Assembly (NCBI RefSeq): GCF_042466685.1
Contig: NZ_CP170448.1
Span: forward strand, 2,914,001 to 2,978,000
DNA: 64,000 nt
Direction of reading: 5' to 3'
Source of the DNA: Vreelandella sp042466685
Lineage (GTDB): Bacteria > Pseudomonadota > Gammaproteobacteria > Pseudomonadales > Halomonadaceae
In this document: positions 56,861-64,000 of the stretch, piece by piece
How positions within the stretch are numbered: the stretch's first letter is position 1
How the letters are laid out: every line of letters starts with the position of its first letter
Program-made: the position numbers and the translations under genes
Notes under the pieces: generated by a model
Database searches by the model: none
What the model was told of the DNA's origin: nothing
The model's input: the letters and a program-made list of their open reading frames with translations, nothing else

Positions 56861-56884
56861 AGGCCCACCCTTAATGGTGGGCCT
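56861..56884 (-). terminator. stem at the end of the pst operon
   Basis: AGGCCCACC-N6-GGTGGGCCT, then ATTGTTT on the minus strand. The T-run is weak, so termination may be partial. Confidence 0.6.
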
Positions 56885-56900
56885 GTTGGTTACACGTTAA

Positions 56901-57740
56901 TTAACCATAACGACCAGAGATATAGTCTTCGGTCTTCTTCTGAGCCGGGGTTGAGAACATCACTTTGGTGTCGTTGTACTCAATGATTTCCCCCAGGTGG
57001 AAGAACGCGGTGTAGTCCGCCACCCGTGCCGCCTGTTGCATATTATGGGTGACGGTAATGATGGTGAACTTCTCTTTCAGCTTGTCCATCAAGTCTTCAA
57101 TGGTGGCTGTTGAGATCGGATCAAGCGCTGAGGTGGGCTCATCCATCAAGATGACATCAGGCTGAACCGCAATAGCGCGGGCAATACATAGGCGCTGCTG
57201 CTGACCACCCGATAGCGAGGTGCCTGGCTCATTCAGCTTGTCTTTCACTTCGTTCCAGAGCCCGGCATCACGCAGTGCCTTTTCAACCAGTTCTTCCTGC
57301 TCGGCTTTACGGCTAACCAAATCGTGCATACGCGGTGCATAAGCGATGTTTTCAAAGATCGATTTAGGAAACGGGTTGGGCTTTTGGAACACCATACCCA
57401 CCCGACGGCGCAAGGCCACTTCGTCCATTTTGGGCGCGTTAACATCCCGCCCATCCATCTCGACCAGTCCTTCAACACGTACGCTGGGTATCAGGTCATT
57501 CATACGGTTCAAACAGCGTAGAAAGGTCGATTTACCACACCCCGAAGGTCCGATGAGCGCCGTCACATTTTTCTGGAACAGGTCGATGTTTAGGTTATTC
57601 AACGCCTGGTTTTTGCCATACCAAAGATTCAAATCACGAATCCGGAAACTCAGGTCATGGCACGCCGTTTCATTTCGGGTATAAGGTTGCCCAACCGCAG
57701 GAGGCTGCTGGCCATTCATTACAGGTGCTTGGCTATTCAT
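56901..57740 (-). CDS. pstB: PstB, phosphate ABC transporter ATPase
   Basis: 279 residues. Walker A GPSGCGKS at 64-71, signature LSGGQQQRLCIARA, Walker B VILMDEPTSALD, H-loop VTHNMQQA. The N-terminal 30 residues are an extra tail. GAGGAC is upstream of the ATG. ATP hydrolysis by the dimer powers phosphate import through PstCA. Last gene of the operon; no phoU follows. Confidence 0.97.
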   Translation of the reverse strand: MNSQAPVMNGQQPPAVGQPYTRNETACHDLSFRIRDLNLWYGKNQALNNLNIDLFQKNVTALIGPSGCGKSTFLRCLNRMNDLIPSVRVEGLVEMDGRDVNAPKMDEVALRRRVGMVFQKPNPFPKSIFENIAYAPRMHDLVSRKAEQEELVEKALRDAGLWNEVKDKLNEPGTSLSGGQQQRLCIARAIAVQPDVILMDEPTSALDPISTATIEDLMDKLKEKFTIITVTHNMQQAARVADYTAFFHLGEIIEYNDTKVMFSTPAQKKTEDYISGRYG

Positions 57741-57766
57741 AGTAATGTCCTCTATAACGCACTGGC

Positions 57767-58933
57767 CTACCAGCGACGCTCAAATTTCTTACGCATCACA
57801 ACGGCAAAGGCGTTGAGTGAGATGAGTATGGTGAGTAGCACCAGAATACCGCCGGCGGTTTTTTCTACAAACGCCTGTTCAGGCTCACCGGCCCAGGTGA
57901 ATATTTGCGCTGGCATCACCGTTGCCGCGTTAGTAAATGAAACGCCGACATCCGGGATAAAGGCCACCATCCCCACGATGATCAAGGGTGCTGTTTCACC
58001 CATTGCTTGCGCCAGGCCGATAATAGAGCCGGTCATAATACCCGGCATTGCCAAGGGTAGGACATGATCGCGAACCACTTGCCAGCGCGAACAACCCACC
58101 CCAAAACCCGCATGACGGATAGATTCAGGCACACTGCGCAATGCGGTACGCGTTGAGATAATAATGACGGGGAGCGTCATCAGCGCCAACGTCATGCCGC
58201 CCACTAATGGGGACGAACGTGGCACCCCGAAAAAGGTAATAAAGATGGCCAGGCCCAGCAGACCAAACAGAATCGATGGAATAGCCGCCAGATTATTAAT
58301 ATTAATTTCAATGATCTGGGTTAAGCGATTATCAGGAGCGAACTCCTCCAGATAAACCGCTGTCATGACGCCGATGGGGAAGGAGATCGCCAGGGTGACG
58401 ATCATGGTCATAACGGTGCCGACCACTGCCGATAAAATGCCCGCGTTCTCAGCGATTTTTGAATCGCCCGAACCAAAGAAAGTGGTATTAAAGCGTAAAT
58501 CAACCTGCCCCGCTTCAACCCTGGCGTCAAGGGCTTCCCGCTCCTCTTCGCTCAAGCGATGCCTATGCCCCTTTAGATATTGATCGACCTGACTGGTTGC
58601 CAGTACCCACTGCACTTTACTGGTACCAATCATTTCAGGGTTATTACGTAGCTCTAATGGAATGGTACGCACCACTGTACGGCTAATTAATGGCAACAAC
58701 TCCTCGTCAAAGGCTTGCCGTCCGTCGGTGGCAGCTTCCTCGGTATAGTTGATTTCGGTCTGAATATAGGCCTGCTGGAAAGCAGGCAGCCCTTTACTCA
58801 GCATATCGGCAAAAAACAGCACCAGAAAAAGGCCAGCGAGACCTAATGATCCCATGGTTATCCATTTCAGGCGGGTAGACTTTCGGTGGCGCCGCCTAAG
58901 CTGCTGGCTTATTTCGTCAAAAGAGTGGTTCAT
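57767..58933 (-). CDS. pstA: PstA, phosphate ABC transporter permease
   Basis: 388 residues, longer than E. coli PstA because of an N-terminal periplasmic insert (residues about 55-160) of DUF3333 type after the first helix. Permease part with GVMTAVYLEEFAP, ININNLAAIPSILFGLLGL and the EAA-like loop ALRSVPESIRHAGFGVGCSRWQVVRDHVLP. AGGAA precedes the ATG. Forms the channel with PstC; 18-26 bp spacing to both neighbours. Confidence 0.95.
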   Translation of the reverse strand: MNHSFDEISQQLRRRHRKSTRLKWITMGSLGLAGLFLVLFFADMLSKGLPAFQQAYIQTEINYTEEAATDGRQAFDEELLPLISRTVVRTIPLELRNNPEMIGTSKVQWVLATSQVDQYLKGHRHRLSEEEREALDARVEAGQVDLRFNTTFFGSGDSKIAENAGILSAVVGTVMTMIVTLAISFPIGVMTAVYLEEFAPDNRLTQIIEININNLAAIPSILFGLLGLAIFITFFGVPRSSPLVGGMTLALMTLPVIIISTRTALRSVPESIRHAGFGVGCSRWQVVRDHVLPLAMPGIMTGSIIGLAQAMGETAPLIIVGMVAFIPDVGVSFTNAATVMPAQIFTWAGEPEQAFVEKTAGGILVLLTILISLNAFAVVMRKKFERRW

Positions 58934-58951
58934 CGAAACAGTTCCTCAGCG

Positions 58952-60202
58952 TTACAGGTTATTGACGCGATATTTTTCACGGAAACGGCGTATCATCAGG
59001 ACCGACACCAAGTTAAGTGCCAAGGTCACAACGAACAGCACTAACCCAAGCGCAAAGGCAGACAGCGTTTCAGCACTTGCAAACTCCTGATCACCGGTTA
59101 GTGCCGCGACGATACGAACAGTCACCGTGGTCATATCTTCCAGCGGATTAGCCGTCAAGTTGGGGCGCATACCCGCTGCCATAACCACAATCATGGTTTC
59201 ACCCATGGCACGAGACATACCCAAAAGAGAGGCTGAAATAATCCCCGGCATGGCCGCGGGTATTACCACATCACGAATCGTTTCCCCTTTGGTCATGCCC
59301 AGTGCCAACGATCCTTGGCGCATACTATCGGGCACTGCGTTAATCACATCGTCAGAAAGTGAAGAGATAAAGGGAATAATCATAATGCCCATCACAATGC
59401 CGGGCGCCAGCGCATTGTTGTAAGAAGCATCGAGCCCCAGAAAGCCAGCAATATTGACAATGATCGGCGCCACGGTGATAGCGGCAAAAAAGCCATACAC
59501 CACTGTCGGAATACCTGCCAATACTTCGAGTACTGGCTTTGCAACGGTTCGTACATTGCGCGGCGCAAATTCAGACATGTAAATTGCTGAGAGCAAGCCG
59601 ATAGGCACCGCCACAAACATCGCAATGGCAGTAATCATAAAGGTGCCAGCAAATAGCGGTACCGAGCCAAACTGTGCACCACCGCCATCACCGCGCCCTG
59701 CCGCGGCTAGAAAGCTTGCCCCAGGGTTCCAGGTGGTGCCGGTTATAAACTCCCAGAAGCTGTGCATTTGGAAAAAGCGCAGCGCCTCGGAAATAATCGA
59801 AATTAAAATGCCAAAGGTCGTCAAAATAGAAATTAACGCGGCACTGGCCAAAATCAAACGAATGACCCGTTCGATAGCCTGGCGGGCGTGAAAATCGGGC
59901 TTAACTTGTTTAAGACTTAACAGTAAGCCTACGGCAGCCACCAGCAAACTCGCCGCCAGTAGATAGAGCGTTGGAATGTCAGCGCCCATTAAAAGCAGCG
60001 CAAAAGCTCCCACGGCACTTACCAATAATGCAGGCCCAGCGGTAGAGAGCACTGTAAACCAGGCATATTGGTCAGGCTGGGCGAACATCGCCGTACCAGC
60101 GCTACGTAACCGAGTGGCTTTTGAACGGCCAGCAAAAAAAGCCAGCAGCCCCAGCAGCAATAGTGCACCGCAAAAAATCAGAAGAAGCTGGTTGGTCTGC
60201 AT
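58952..60202 (-). CDS. pstC: PstC, phosphate ABC transporter permease
   Basis: 416 residues, longer than E. coli PstC by an N-terminal extension containing an additional hydrophobic pair. Six permease helices follow, with SAIYMSEFAPRNVRTVAKPVLEVLAGIPTVVYGFFA and the EAA loop AVPDSMRQGSLALGMTKGETIRDVVIP. GAGAG precedes the ATG. Pairs with PstA. A stable hairpin separates it from pstS. Confidence 0.95.
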   Translation of the reverse strand: MQTNQLLLIFCGALLLLGLLAFFAGRSKATRLRSAGTAMFAQPDQYAWFTVLSTAGPALLVSAVGAFALLLMGADIPTLYLLAASLLVAAVGLLLSLKQVKPDFHARQAIERVIRLILASAALISILTTFGILISIISEALRFFQMHSFWEFITGTTWNPGASFLAAAGRGDGGGAQFGSVPLFAGTFMITAIAMFVAVPIGLLSAIYMSEFAPRNVRTVAKPVLEVLAGIPTVVYGFFAAITVAPIIVNIAGFLGLDASYNNALAPGIVMGIMIIPFISSLSDDVINAVPDSMRQGSLALGMTKGETIRDVVIPAAMPGIISASLLGMSRAMGETMIVVMAAGMRPNLTANPLEDMTTVTVRIVAALTGDQEFASAETLSAFALGLVLFVVTLALNLVSVLMIRRFREKYRVNNL

Positions 60203-60251
60203 CGCATCTCTCTCACGTGGTCACCGGTTAAGAAACCTATCAACAATAACG

Positions 60252-60275
60252 GGTCGGCAGCTTGCGCTGCCGACC
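60252..60275 (-). other. stable hairpin between pstS and pstC
   Basis: GGTCGGCAGC-TTGC-GCTGCCGACC is a perfect 10-bp stem. It has a T-run only on the plus strand, so on the operon mRNA it is more likely a 3'-end stabiliser of the pstS message, or partial attenuator, than a terminator. Confidence 0.7.
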
Positions 60276-60301
60276 ATTTTTACAACTACTGACCTACCAA
60301 C

Positions 60302-61315
60302 TTACTTAAGAACATCTGCTGTCATTGCAGTGCGGTCTGCGACAGCCTGGCGCCACTCTTCACGCTCTTGTTCCGGTAGAACGATCAAGCCGATATCACG
60401 TAGGTAGCCGCCATCGCCAATCATCATCTCGCTCATAAACATATCAACGTAGTCATACATCGGCGGTACTTCTTCAGCGTGCTGGTTCTTCACGTAGAAC
60501 CATAGTGAGCGCGCTACTGGATAATCACCCGCACTAATGGCTTCCGGCGTTGGCTCAACACCACCGATAGTAGCGGCATTCAGAGTATCGGTATTCTCTT
60601 CCAGGAACGAGTAGCCGAAGATACCAAAGGCTTTAGTGTCTTCAGACAGGCGCTGAACGATCAGGTTGTCGTTTTCACCGGCATCGATGTACACACCGTC
60701 AGAGCGGATTTCGGTGTAGCCTTCATCACCGTAAGCACCCAACTCTTCAGAAGCGCTCTCCATGACCAGCTCTTCAAAGGCGTCACGCGTACCCGAAGTG
60801 GTCGGCGGTCCATAGATAGAGATTTCACGATCCGGCAGCGATGAATCGATCTCGCTCCAGTTGGTGTAGGGATTTTCAACCAGCTCACCATCCACCGGCA
60901 CCATGGCGGCTACCGCCATAAAGATCTGCTCAAGGGACAGGTCAAAAACGTCATTTTCGCTTGACTGCCCCAACACGATACCGTCAGAACCGATTTTAGC
61001 TTCGGTGATGTCGGTCACACCGTTCTCTTCACAACGCTCGAACTCAGCTACCTTCATACGGCGTGATGCGTTAGTAATGTCAGGCGTGCCTTCACCAACA
61101 CCGTTACAGAACAGACGCAAACCGCCACCCGAACCAGTCGATTCGATAACAGGCGTCGGGTTGCCGGTCGTCGCACCGAACTCTTCAGTTACGTAGCTGG
61201 CAAACGGGTAAACGGTACTGGAGCCTACGATACGGATTTGATCACGGGCTTGAGCAACACCGGCAACGCTCATTACAGCAGCCGCGATAACGGTGGTTTT
61301 GAGAATACGGTTCAT
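60302..61315 (-). CDS. pstS: PstS, periplasmic phosphate-binding protein
   Basis: 337 residues. Signal peptide 1-23 ending VAQA; mature chain starts RDQIRIVGSSTVYPFA, whose GSST loop binds phosphate. Further markers are ESTGSGGGLRLFC and YGPPTTSGTRDAFEE. AGGAGT precedes the ATG. It captures phosphate (or arsenate) and hands it to PstCA. First gene of the operon and preceded by a Pho box. Confidence 0.96.
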   Translation of the reverse strand: MNRILKTTVIAAAVMSVAGVAQARDQIRIVGSSTVYPFASYVTEEFGATTGNPTPVIESTGSGGGLRLFCNGVGEGTPDITNASRRMKVAEFERCEENGVTDITEAKIGSDGIVLGQSSENDVFDLSLEQIFMAVAAMVPVDGELVENPYTNWSEIDSSLPDREISIYGPPTTSGTRDAFEELVMESASEELGAYGDEGYTEIRSDGVYIDAGENDNLIVQRLSEDTKAFGIFGYSFLEENTDTLNAATIGGVEPTPEAISAGDYPVARSLWFYVKNQHAEEVPPMYDYVDMFMSEMMIGDGGYLRDIGLIVLPEQEREEWRQAVADRTAMTADVLK

Positions 61316-61374
61316 GCGAAATACTCCTGTTCATGTAGGTATCTGGCCTTCGCAAGGCATACCTTGCACTGGTT

Positions 61375-61394
61375 CCATGACAACTTCATGACAG
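61375..61394 (-). promoter_or_regulatory. Pho box before pstS
   Basis: On the minus strand two 7-bp repeats in direct order, CTGTCATGAAG and TTGTCATGG, spaced 11 bp, match the PhoB consensus (CTGTCAT-N4-CTGTCA). Located 60-80 bp before the pstS ATG. A TATGCC box lies downstream as a poor -10, as expected where PhoB replaces the -35. Confidence 0.85.
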
Positions 61395-61445
61395 CGAGCA
61401 AACCGTAGAAAAGTTTTCGTTACATAAAGCTAACCAGGGCTTACA

Positions 61446-62177
61446 TCACCACAAGAGTCCTAGCGCCGCAAGGGTGCATAACGCTAGTGAAGCCCCCTGC
61501 AGTAGTCGCCTATCCAGACGATGGGCTATAGCGTCTGCCAAGGCGTTACCGATTAATACCGCGGGCAGGAAGGTCAGCGCGACCTGGAAATGCCAGAGCT
61601 GAATCTGGTCAGCCAAGGCAAGGGTGATAAAGGTTAACAGGGAGGTCAGAATGAAAAAGGCGGCTAAGTTGCCGCGTACACGATCCGCCGGAAGGCCGTG
61701 CATTAAAAGTACGATGGGCGGCCCCCCAATAGCCGCAACGGTGCCGAAAACACCAGAGAGTACGCCTGCGCCAAACAGCGTTATGCGATTGACCGGCAGT
61801 TGAAAGCGGCACAAGGTGACGAGCACCGCAAATAAAACGATCACCGCAATCAGCTTTTCTAACACAAACATGGGGGCGGCGAGCAGCAGCCAAATACCCA
61901 GCGCATTACCGGGAAGGCGCCCCACTAACGCCATACCAATGGCATCCAGGCGCACTTCGTGCCAGTAGTGACGCACCATCATTAGCGAAACAGTAAATCC
62001 AAACAGCACTAGAACGACTGGAACGAGGCGAGGCTCAAGCATCAACAGTAGCGGCGCCCCGATAACGGCCAAACCAAAACCGGTAGCCCGCTGGACAAAA
62101 GCCCCCAGCAACAGCACGGCGGAGCAAGCTAACCAGGTGCTCATTGGCATATTGACCCAAGCCAGCAGACTATCCAT
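61446..62177 (-). CDS. TSUP-family (TauE/SafE) membrane permease
   Basis: 243 residues, eight hydrophobic segments. LGAFVQRATGFGLAVIGAPLLLMLEPRL (first family repeat) and GVLSGVFGTVAAIGGPPIVLLMHGL (second repeat) are TSUP features. The family exports or imports sulfite, sulfonates or related anions; the substrate here is open. The start codon ATG 62177 sits in the last unit of the 13-bp tandem repeat and no Shine-Dalgarno is visible. Translational coupling to the upstream pump gene is possible. Confidence 0.88.
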   Translation of the reverse strand: MDSLLAWVNMPMSTWLACSAVLLLGAFVQRATGFGLAVIGAPLLLMLEPRLVPVVLVLFGFTVSLMMVRHYWHEVRLDAIGMALVGRLPGNALGIWLLLAAPMFVLEKLIAVIVLFAVLVTLCRFQLPVNRITLFGAGVLSGVFGTVAAIGGPPIVLLMHGLPADRVRGNLAAFFILTSLLTFITLALADQIQLWHFQVALTFLPAVLIGNALADAIAHRLDRRLLQGASLALCTLAALGLLW

Positions 62178-62220
62178 TCAGGCTATCCATTCGAACTATC
62201 CATTCAGACTATCCATCCAC
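62169..62220 (-). repeat. four 13-bp tandem units across the pump/permease junction
   Basis: Units start at 62169, 62182, 62195 and 62208 and share CTATCCATTC on the plus strand. On the minus strand each unit reads ATGGATAG. The first-transcribed one contains the stop of the Bcr/CflA gene, the last one the start of the permease gene. Confidence 0.9.
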
Positions 62221-63396
62221 AGCAGGTGCTTTAGTCAGTTTGCGCACCCCGATATTGCCTAGCAAAGCAGCGCCCAGCATGGTGAGCACCATGGGCCAGA
62301 GATGCTCAACCTCGAATAGTCCTACCATGACGCCTGCGAGGGCGCCGCAGGTAAACTGGATGCCGCCCAGCAGCGCCGTAGCCGTGGCGCTGATATGACC
62401 AAAATGATCCAGTAACGACGAGATCGCGTTGGGCGTGATCAGCCCGATCATACCGGTAAACAGCATAACCAGCGGCACCACAATTGCTAGCGTCGCAATA
62501 TCCAAGGCGGTAGCTGCAACTAATCCTAGCGCCGCTATCAGCTGTATAAGCAAACCCAAACGCAAATTCTGCTGGGGAGTGCGCTTGCGGAGCAGGTAAA
62601 TATTGACCCGGTTAGAGAGTGCAATCACCACCACGTTGACCCCGAACACCAACGGATAGGTGCTTGGCGAAAGACCAAAGTAGTCAAGATAGAGAAATGG
62701 CGAAGCGGTCACGAACGCAAACAGGCCCGCAAAGGAGGCCGCTACCGCACAGATATAGCCCATGCCTTCACGGTGTTTAAGCACACTAGCGTAGTTGCGA
62801 ATGACTTGCCGCGGAGAAGCCGCAGGGAGCGACATATCGCGGGTTTCCGGTAACCGTGTGCCTAACAGCCAGAGTAAAAAACCTGCATAAACGGCCAAGA
62901 ACACAAAAATCAGCCACCAGCCAGCAATATGCAGTAGTAAACTACCCACGGCGGGTGCCACCAGCGGCGCCAGCATCATAATCATCGCCATGGTGGACAT
63001 CACCTTGGCGGCTTCTCGCCCGCTAAAACAGTCGCGCACAATGGCCGCTGAGTTGACCACACAAGCACCGCCCCCCAGCGCCTGAACAAACCGCCAAGCC
63101 AGCAGAGTGGGCAAACTATCCACCAAGGTAATAGCCAGGCTGGCCAGCATAAATACCACCAGGCCGCCCAGCAGAACAGGCTTTCTGCCCACGCGATCCG
63201 AGAGCGGTCCAAAGCAGAGCTGGCCCAACGCAAAGCCAAACAAAAATACGCTGATGGAGAGTTCAGTACGGTGAATACTGGCGCCAATACTTTCGGCGAT
63301 GATACCCATGGCAGGCAGATAGGCGTCGATAGCAAAGGGCGCCAGCGCCGTATTGGCGGCAACCAATAGCGCTACCCGGCGAGGATTAAGATCCAT
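62209..63396 (-). CDS. Bcr/CflA-family multidrug efflux MFS transporter
   Basis: 395 residues, twelve transmembrane helices. DAYLPAMGIIAESI in loop 1, LCFGPLSDRVGRKPVLLGGLVVF (MFS motif A) and QALGGGACVVNSAAIVRDCF (the drug-exporter motif in helix 4-5) make a typical Bcr/CflA protein. GGAG precedes the ATG. It exports drugs by proton antiport. Upstream gap 63397-63549 (about 150 bp) shows nothing else that I can identify. Confidence 0.92.
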   Translation of the reverse strand: MDLNPRRVALLVAANTALAPFAIDAYLPAMGIIAESIGASIHRTELSISVFLFGFALGQLCFGPLSDRVGRKPVLLGGLVVFMLASLAITLVDSLPTLLAWRFVQALGGGACVVNSAAIVRDCFSGREAAKVMSTMAMIMMLAPLVAPAVGSLLLHIAGWWLIFVFLAVYAGFLLWLLGTRLPETRDMSLPAASPRQVIRNYASVLKHREGMGYICAVAASFAGLFAFVTASPFLYLDYFGLSPSTYPLVFGVNVVVIALSNRVNIYLLRKRTPQQNLRLGLLIQLIAALGLVAATALDIATLAIVVPLVMLFTGMIGLITPNAISSLLDHFGHISATATALLGGIQFTCGALAGVMVGLFEVEHLWPMVLTMLGAALLGNIGVRKLTKAPAVDG

Positions 63397-63549
63397 GGGT
63401 CTCCTTAAGGCGGTAATGAACGCACTGAAATAGATAGGCCGCTAATCATAGCCGATTTTAGGGCAATTGTCGGGGGTGAGCGCTATCTATCTATGGCCCT
63501 TTGGAAATAGCCCTTGGAGATGGCCAGGGCTTATCAAGGTAAGGAGAGT

Positions 63550-64000
63550 TTAGTGATGCGTGGTGGCATCTTGCGACTCAAGCATCTCAACCAGTGGCTG
63601 AAACTGCTCACGGTTATGCTCGTTCATGTGCATCAAAATGCGGTGGGCTTCAAGGATGCGGCCACGTAGGCCTTCTTCGTCTGCCGGCTCCTGGGGAAGC
63701 TCTTCAAGCTCGTTATTGAGTGTGGTTGCCTGTTGCAGCGGCGCCTCCATCAGTGTGAAAAAGCGCGCAAAGCCCATTACGTCCAGCATCTGTCGCACGT
63801 CAGGGTTATCAACAATAATCGTCGGCGGCTGCTCCAAGCGCCCTTTCACTGCCATCGCAACCTTGGCCAGAAAGCCAAGCGCCGTCGAATCCACGTTGGT
63901 GGCTTCACGCAGGTCAATCAGTACGGCACGCAACCCCGGCGTCTCGGCGAGACGTTGAGCTTGCGTGTCCAGCGTGGCGCAGAGCGTCAAGCGCACATCG
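63550..64000 (-). CDS. STAS-domain protein (anti-sigma factor antagonist type), 5' end outside window
   Basis: At least 150 codons; the frame is open to the window edge and the methionine-like codon at 63996 is probably internal, because VRLTLCATLD is normally preceded by a further strand. The STAS core has LIDLREATNVDSTALGFLAKVAM, where Ser in VDSTALG is the phosphorylation-site position, and VRQMLDVMGFARFF. A C-terminal acidic helix (LNNELEELPQEPADEE and HRILMHMNEHNRE) is added. Such proteins control sigma factors or biofilm/motility switches; partner genes are not in view. Confidence 0.83.
   Translation of the reverse strand, partial: DVRLTLCATLDTQAQRLAETPGLRAVLIDLREATNVDSTALGFLAKVAMAVKGRLEQPPTIIVDNPDVRQMLDVMGFARFFTLMEAPLQQATTLNNELEELPQEPADEEGLRGRILEAHRILMHMNEHNREQFQPLVEMLESQDATTHH

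Overview
The window looks like a chromosomal segment of a Halomonas-type gammaproteobacterium. This rests on the rRNA sequences, the moderately GC-rich genes of marine/halophilic gammaproteobacterial type, and families such as EpmC, RlmM, DUF3080, DUF5924 and FadAB. The genus is an inference; no database search was run. There is no prophage, no insertion sequence with a transposase and no CRISPR array. Most of the window is ordinary core genome. The accessory-looking part is an arsenic locus near 46.6-56.8 kb.

Layout. 0-6.5 kb (minus): a cut-off SanA/YdcF-type gene, then a SUF iron-sulfur operon read sufR-sufB-sufC-sufD-sufS-sufT from a promoter overlapped by an IscR/SufR-type operator. 6.5-10.2 kb: small single genes (YjfB-like, YjdM/PhnA, a PEBP protein, a DCC protein, a flavodoxin-like protein, a class II histone-deacetylase-like hydrolase). 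10.2-13.9 kb (minus): fadBA, with a 143-bp near-perfectly symmetric palindromic repeat upstream. 14-20 kb: a DUF5924 membrane protein, SlyA, a YajC-like protein, UspA, the ABC-F ATPase Uup and an AraC-type regulator. 20-27 kb (minus): a beta-oxidation-type operon (solute-binding protein, acyl-CoA ligase, acyl-CoA dehydrogenase, thiolase, acyl-CoA ligase). 27-34.3 kb: TatD and a small unknown protein, EpmC, a MATE pump, a DUF3080 lipoprotein, TusA, an ABM protein and RlmM. 34.4-39.7 kb (minus): a complete rRNA operon, 16S-23S-5S, with no tRNA in the internal spacer, a visible P1-type promoter, boxA elements and processing stems. 39.9-46.6 kb: a second acyl-CoA catabolic cluster (dehydrogenase, SDR, ligase, TetR, thiolase).

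46.6-56.8 kb is the arsenic locus. One arm (minus) is a thioredoxin-type arsC, then a chemoreceptor 25 bp behind it, then an ion-transporter-superfamily permease. The opposite arm (plus) is arsH, acr3, a second flavin reductase, a glutaredoxin-type arsC and a CC/Se-motif protein. Converging on that arm (minus) are gapdh-arsJ-MFS. No arsR is present, but the two promoter regions carry matching inverted-repeat sites. Directly behind lies pstSCAB with a Pho box in front of pstS and no phoU. Arsenate enters cells through phosphate carriers, so the two loci make functional sense together. Genes for two reduction routes (two unrelated arsenate reductases feeding the Acr3 efflux pump) and one arsenate-ester export route (GAPDH plus ArsJ) sit side by side.

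61.4-64 kb: a TSUP permease and a Bcr/CflA pump, whose junction is a 4 x 13 bp tandem repeat that multiplies the start-codon motif, and a cut-off STAS-domain gene.
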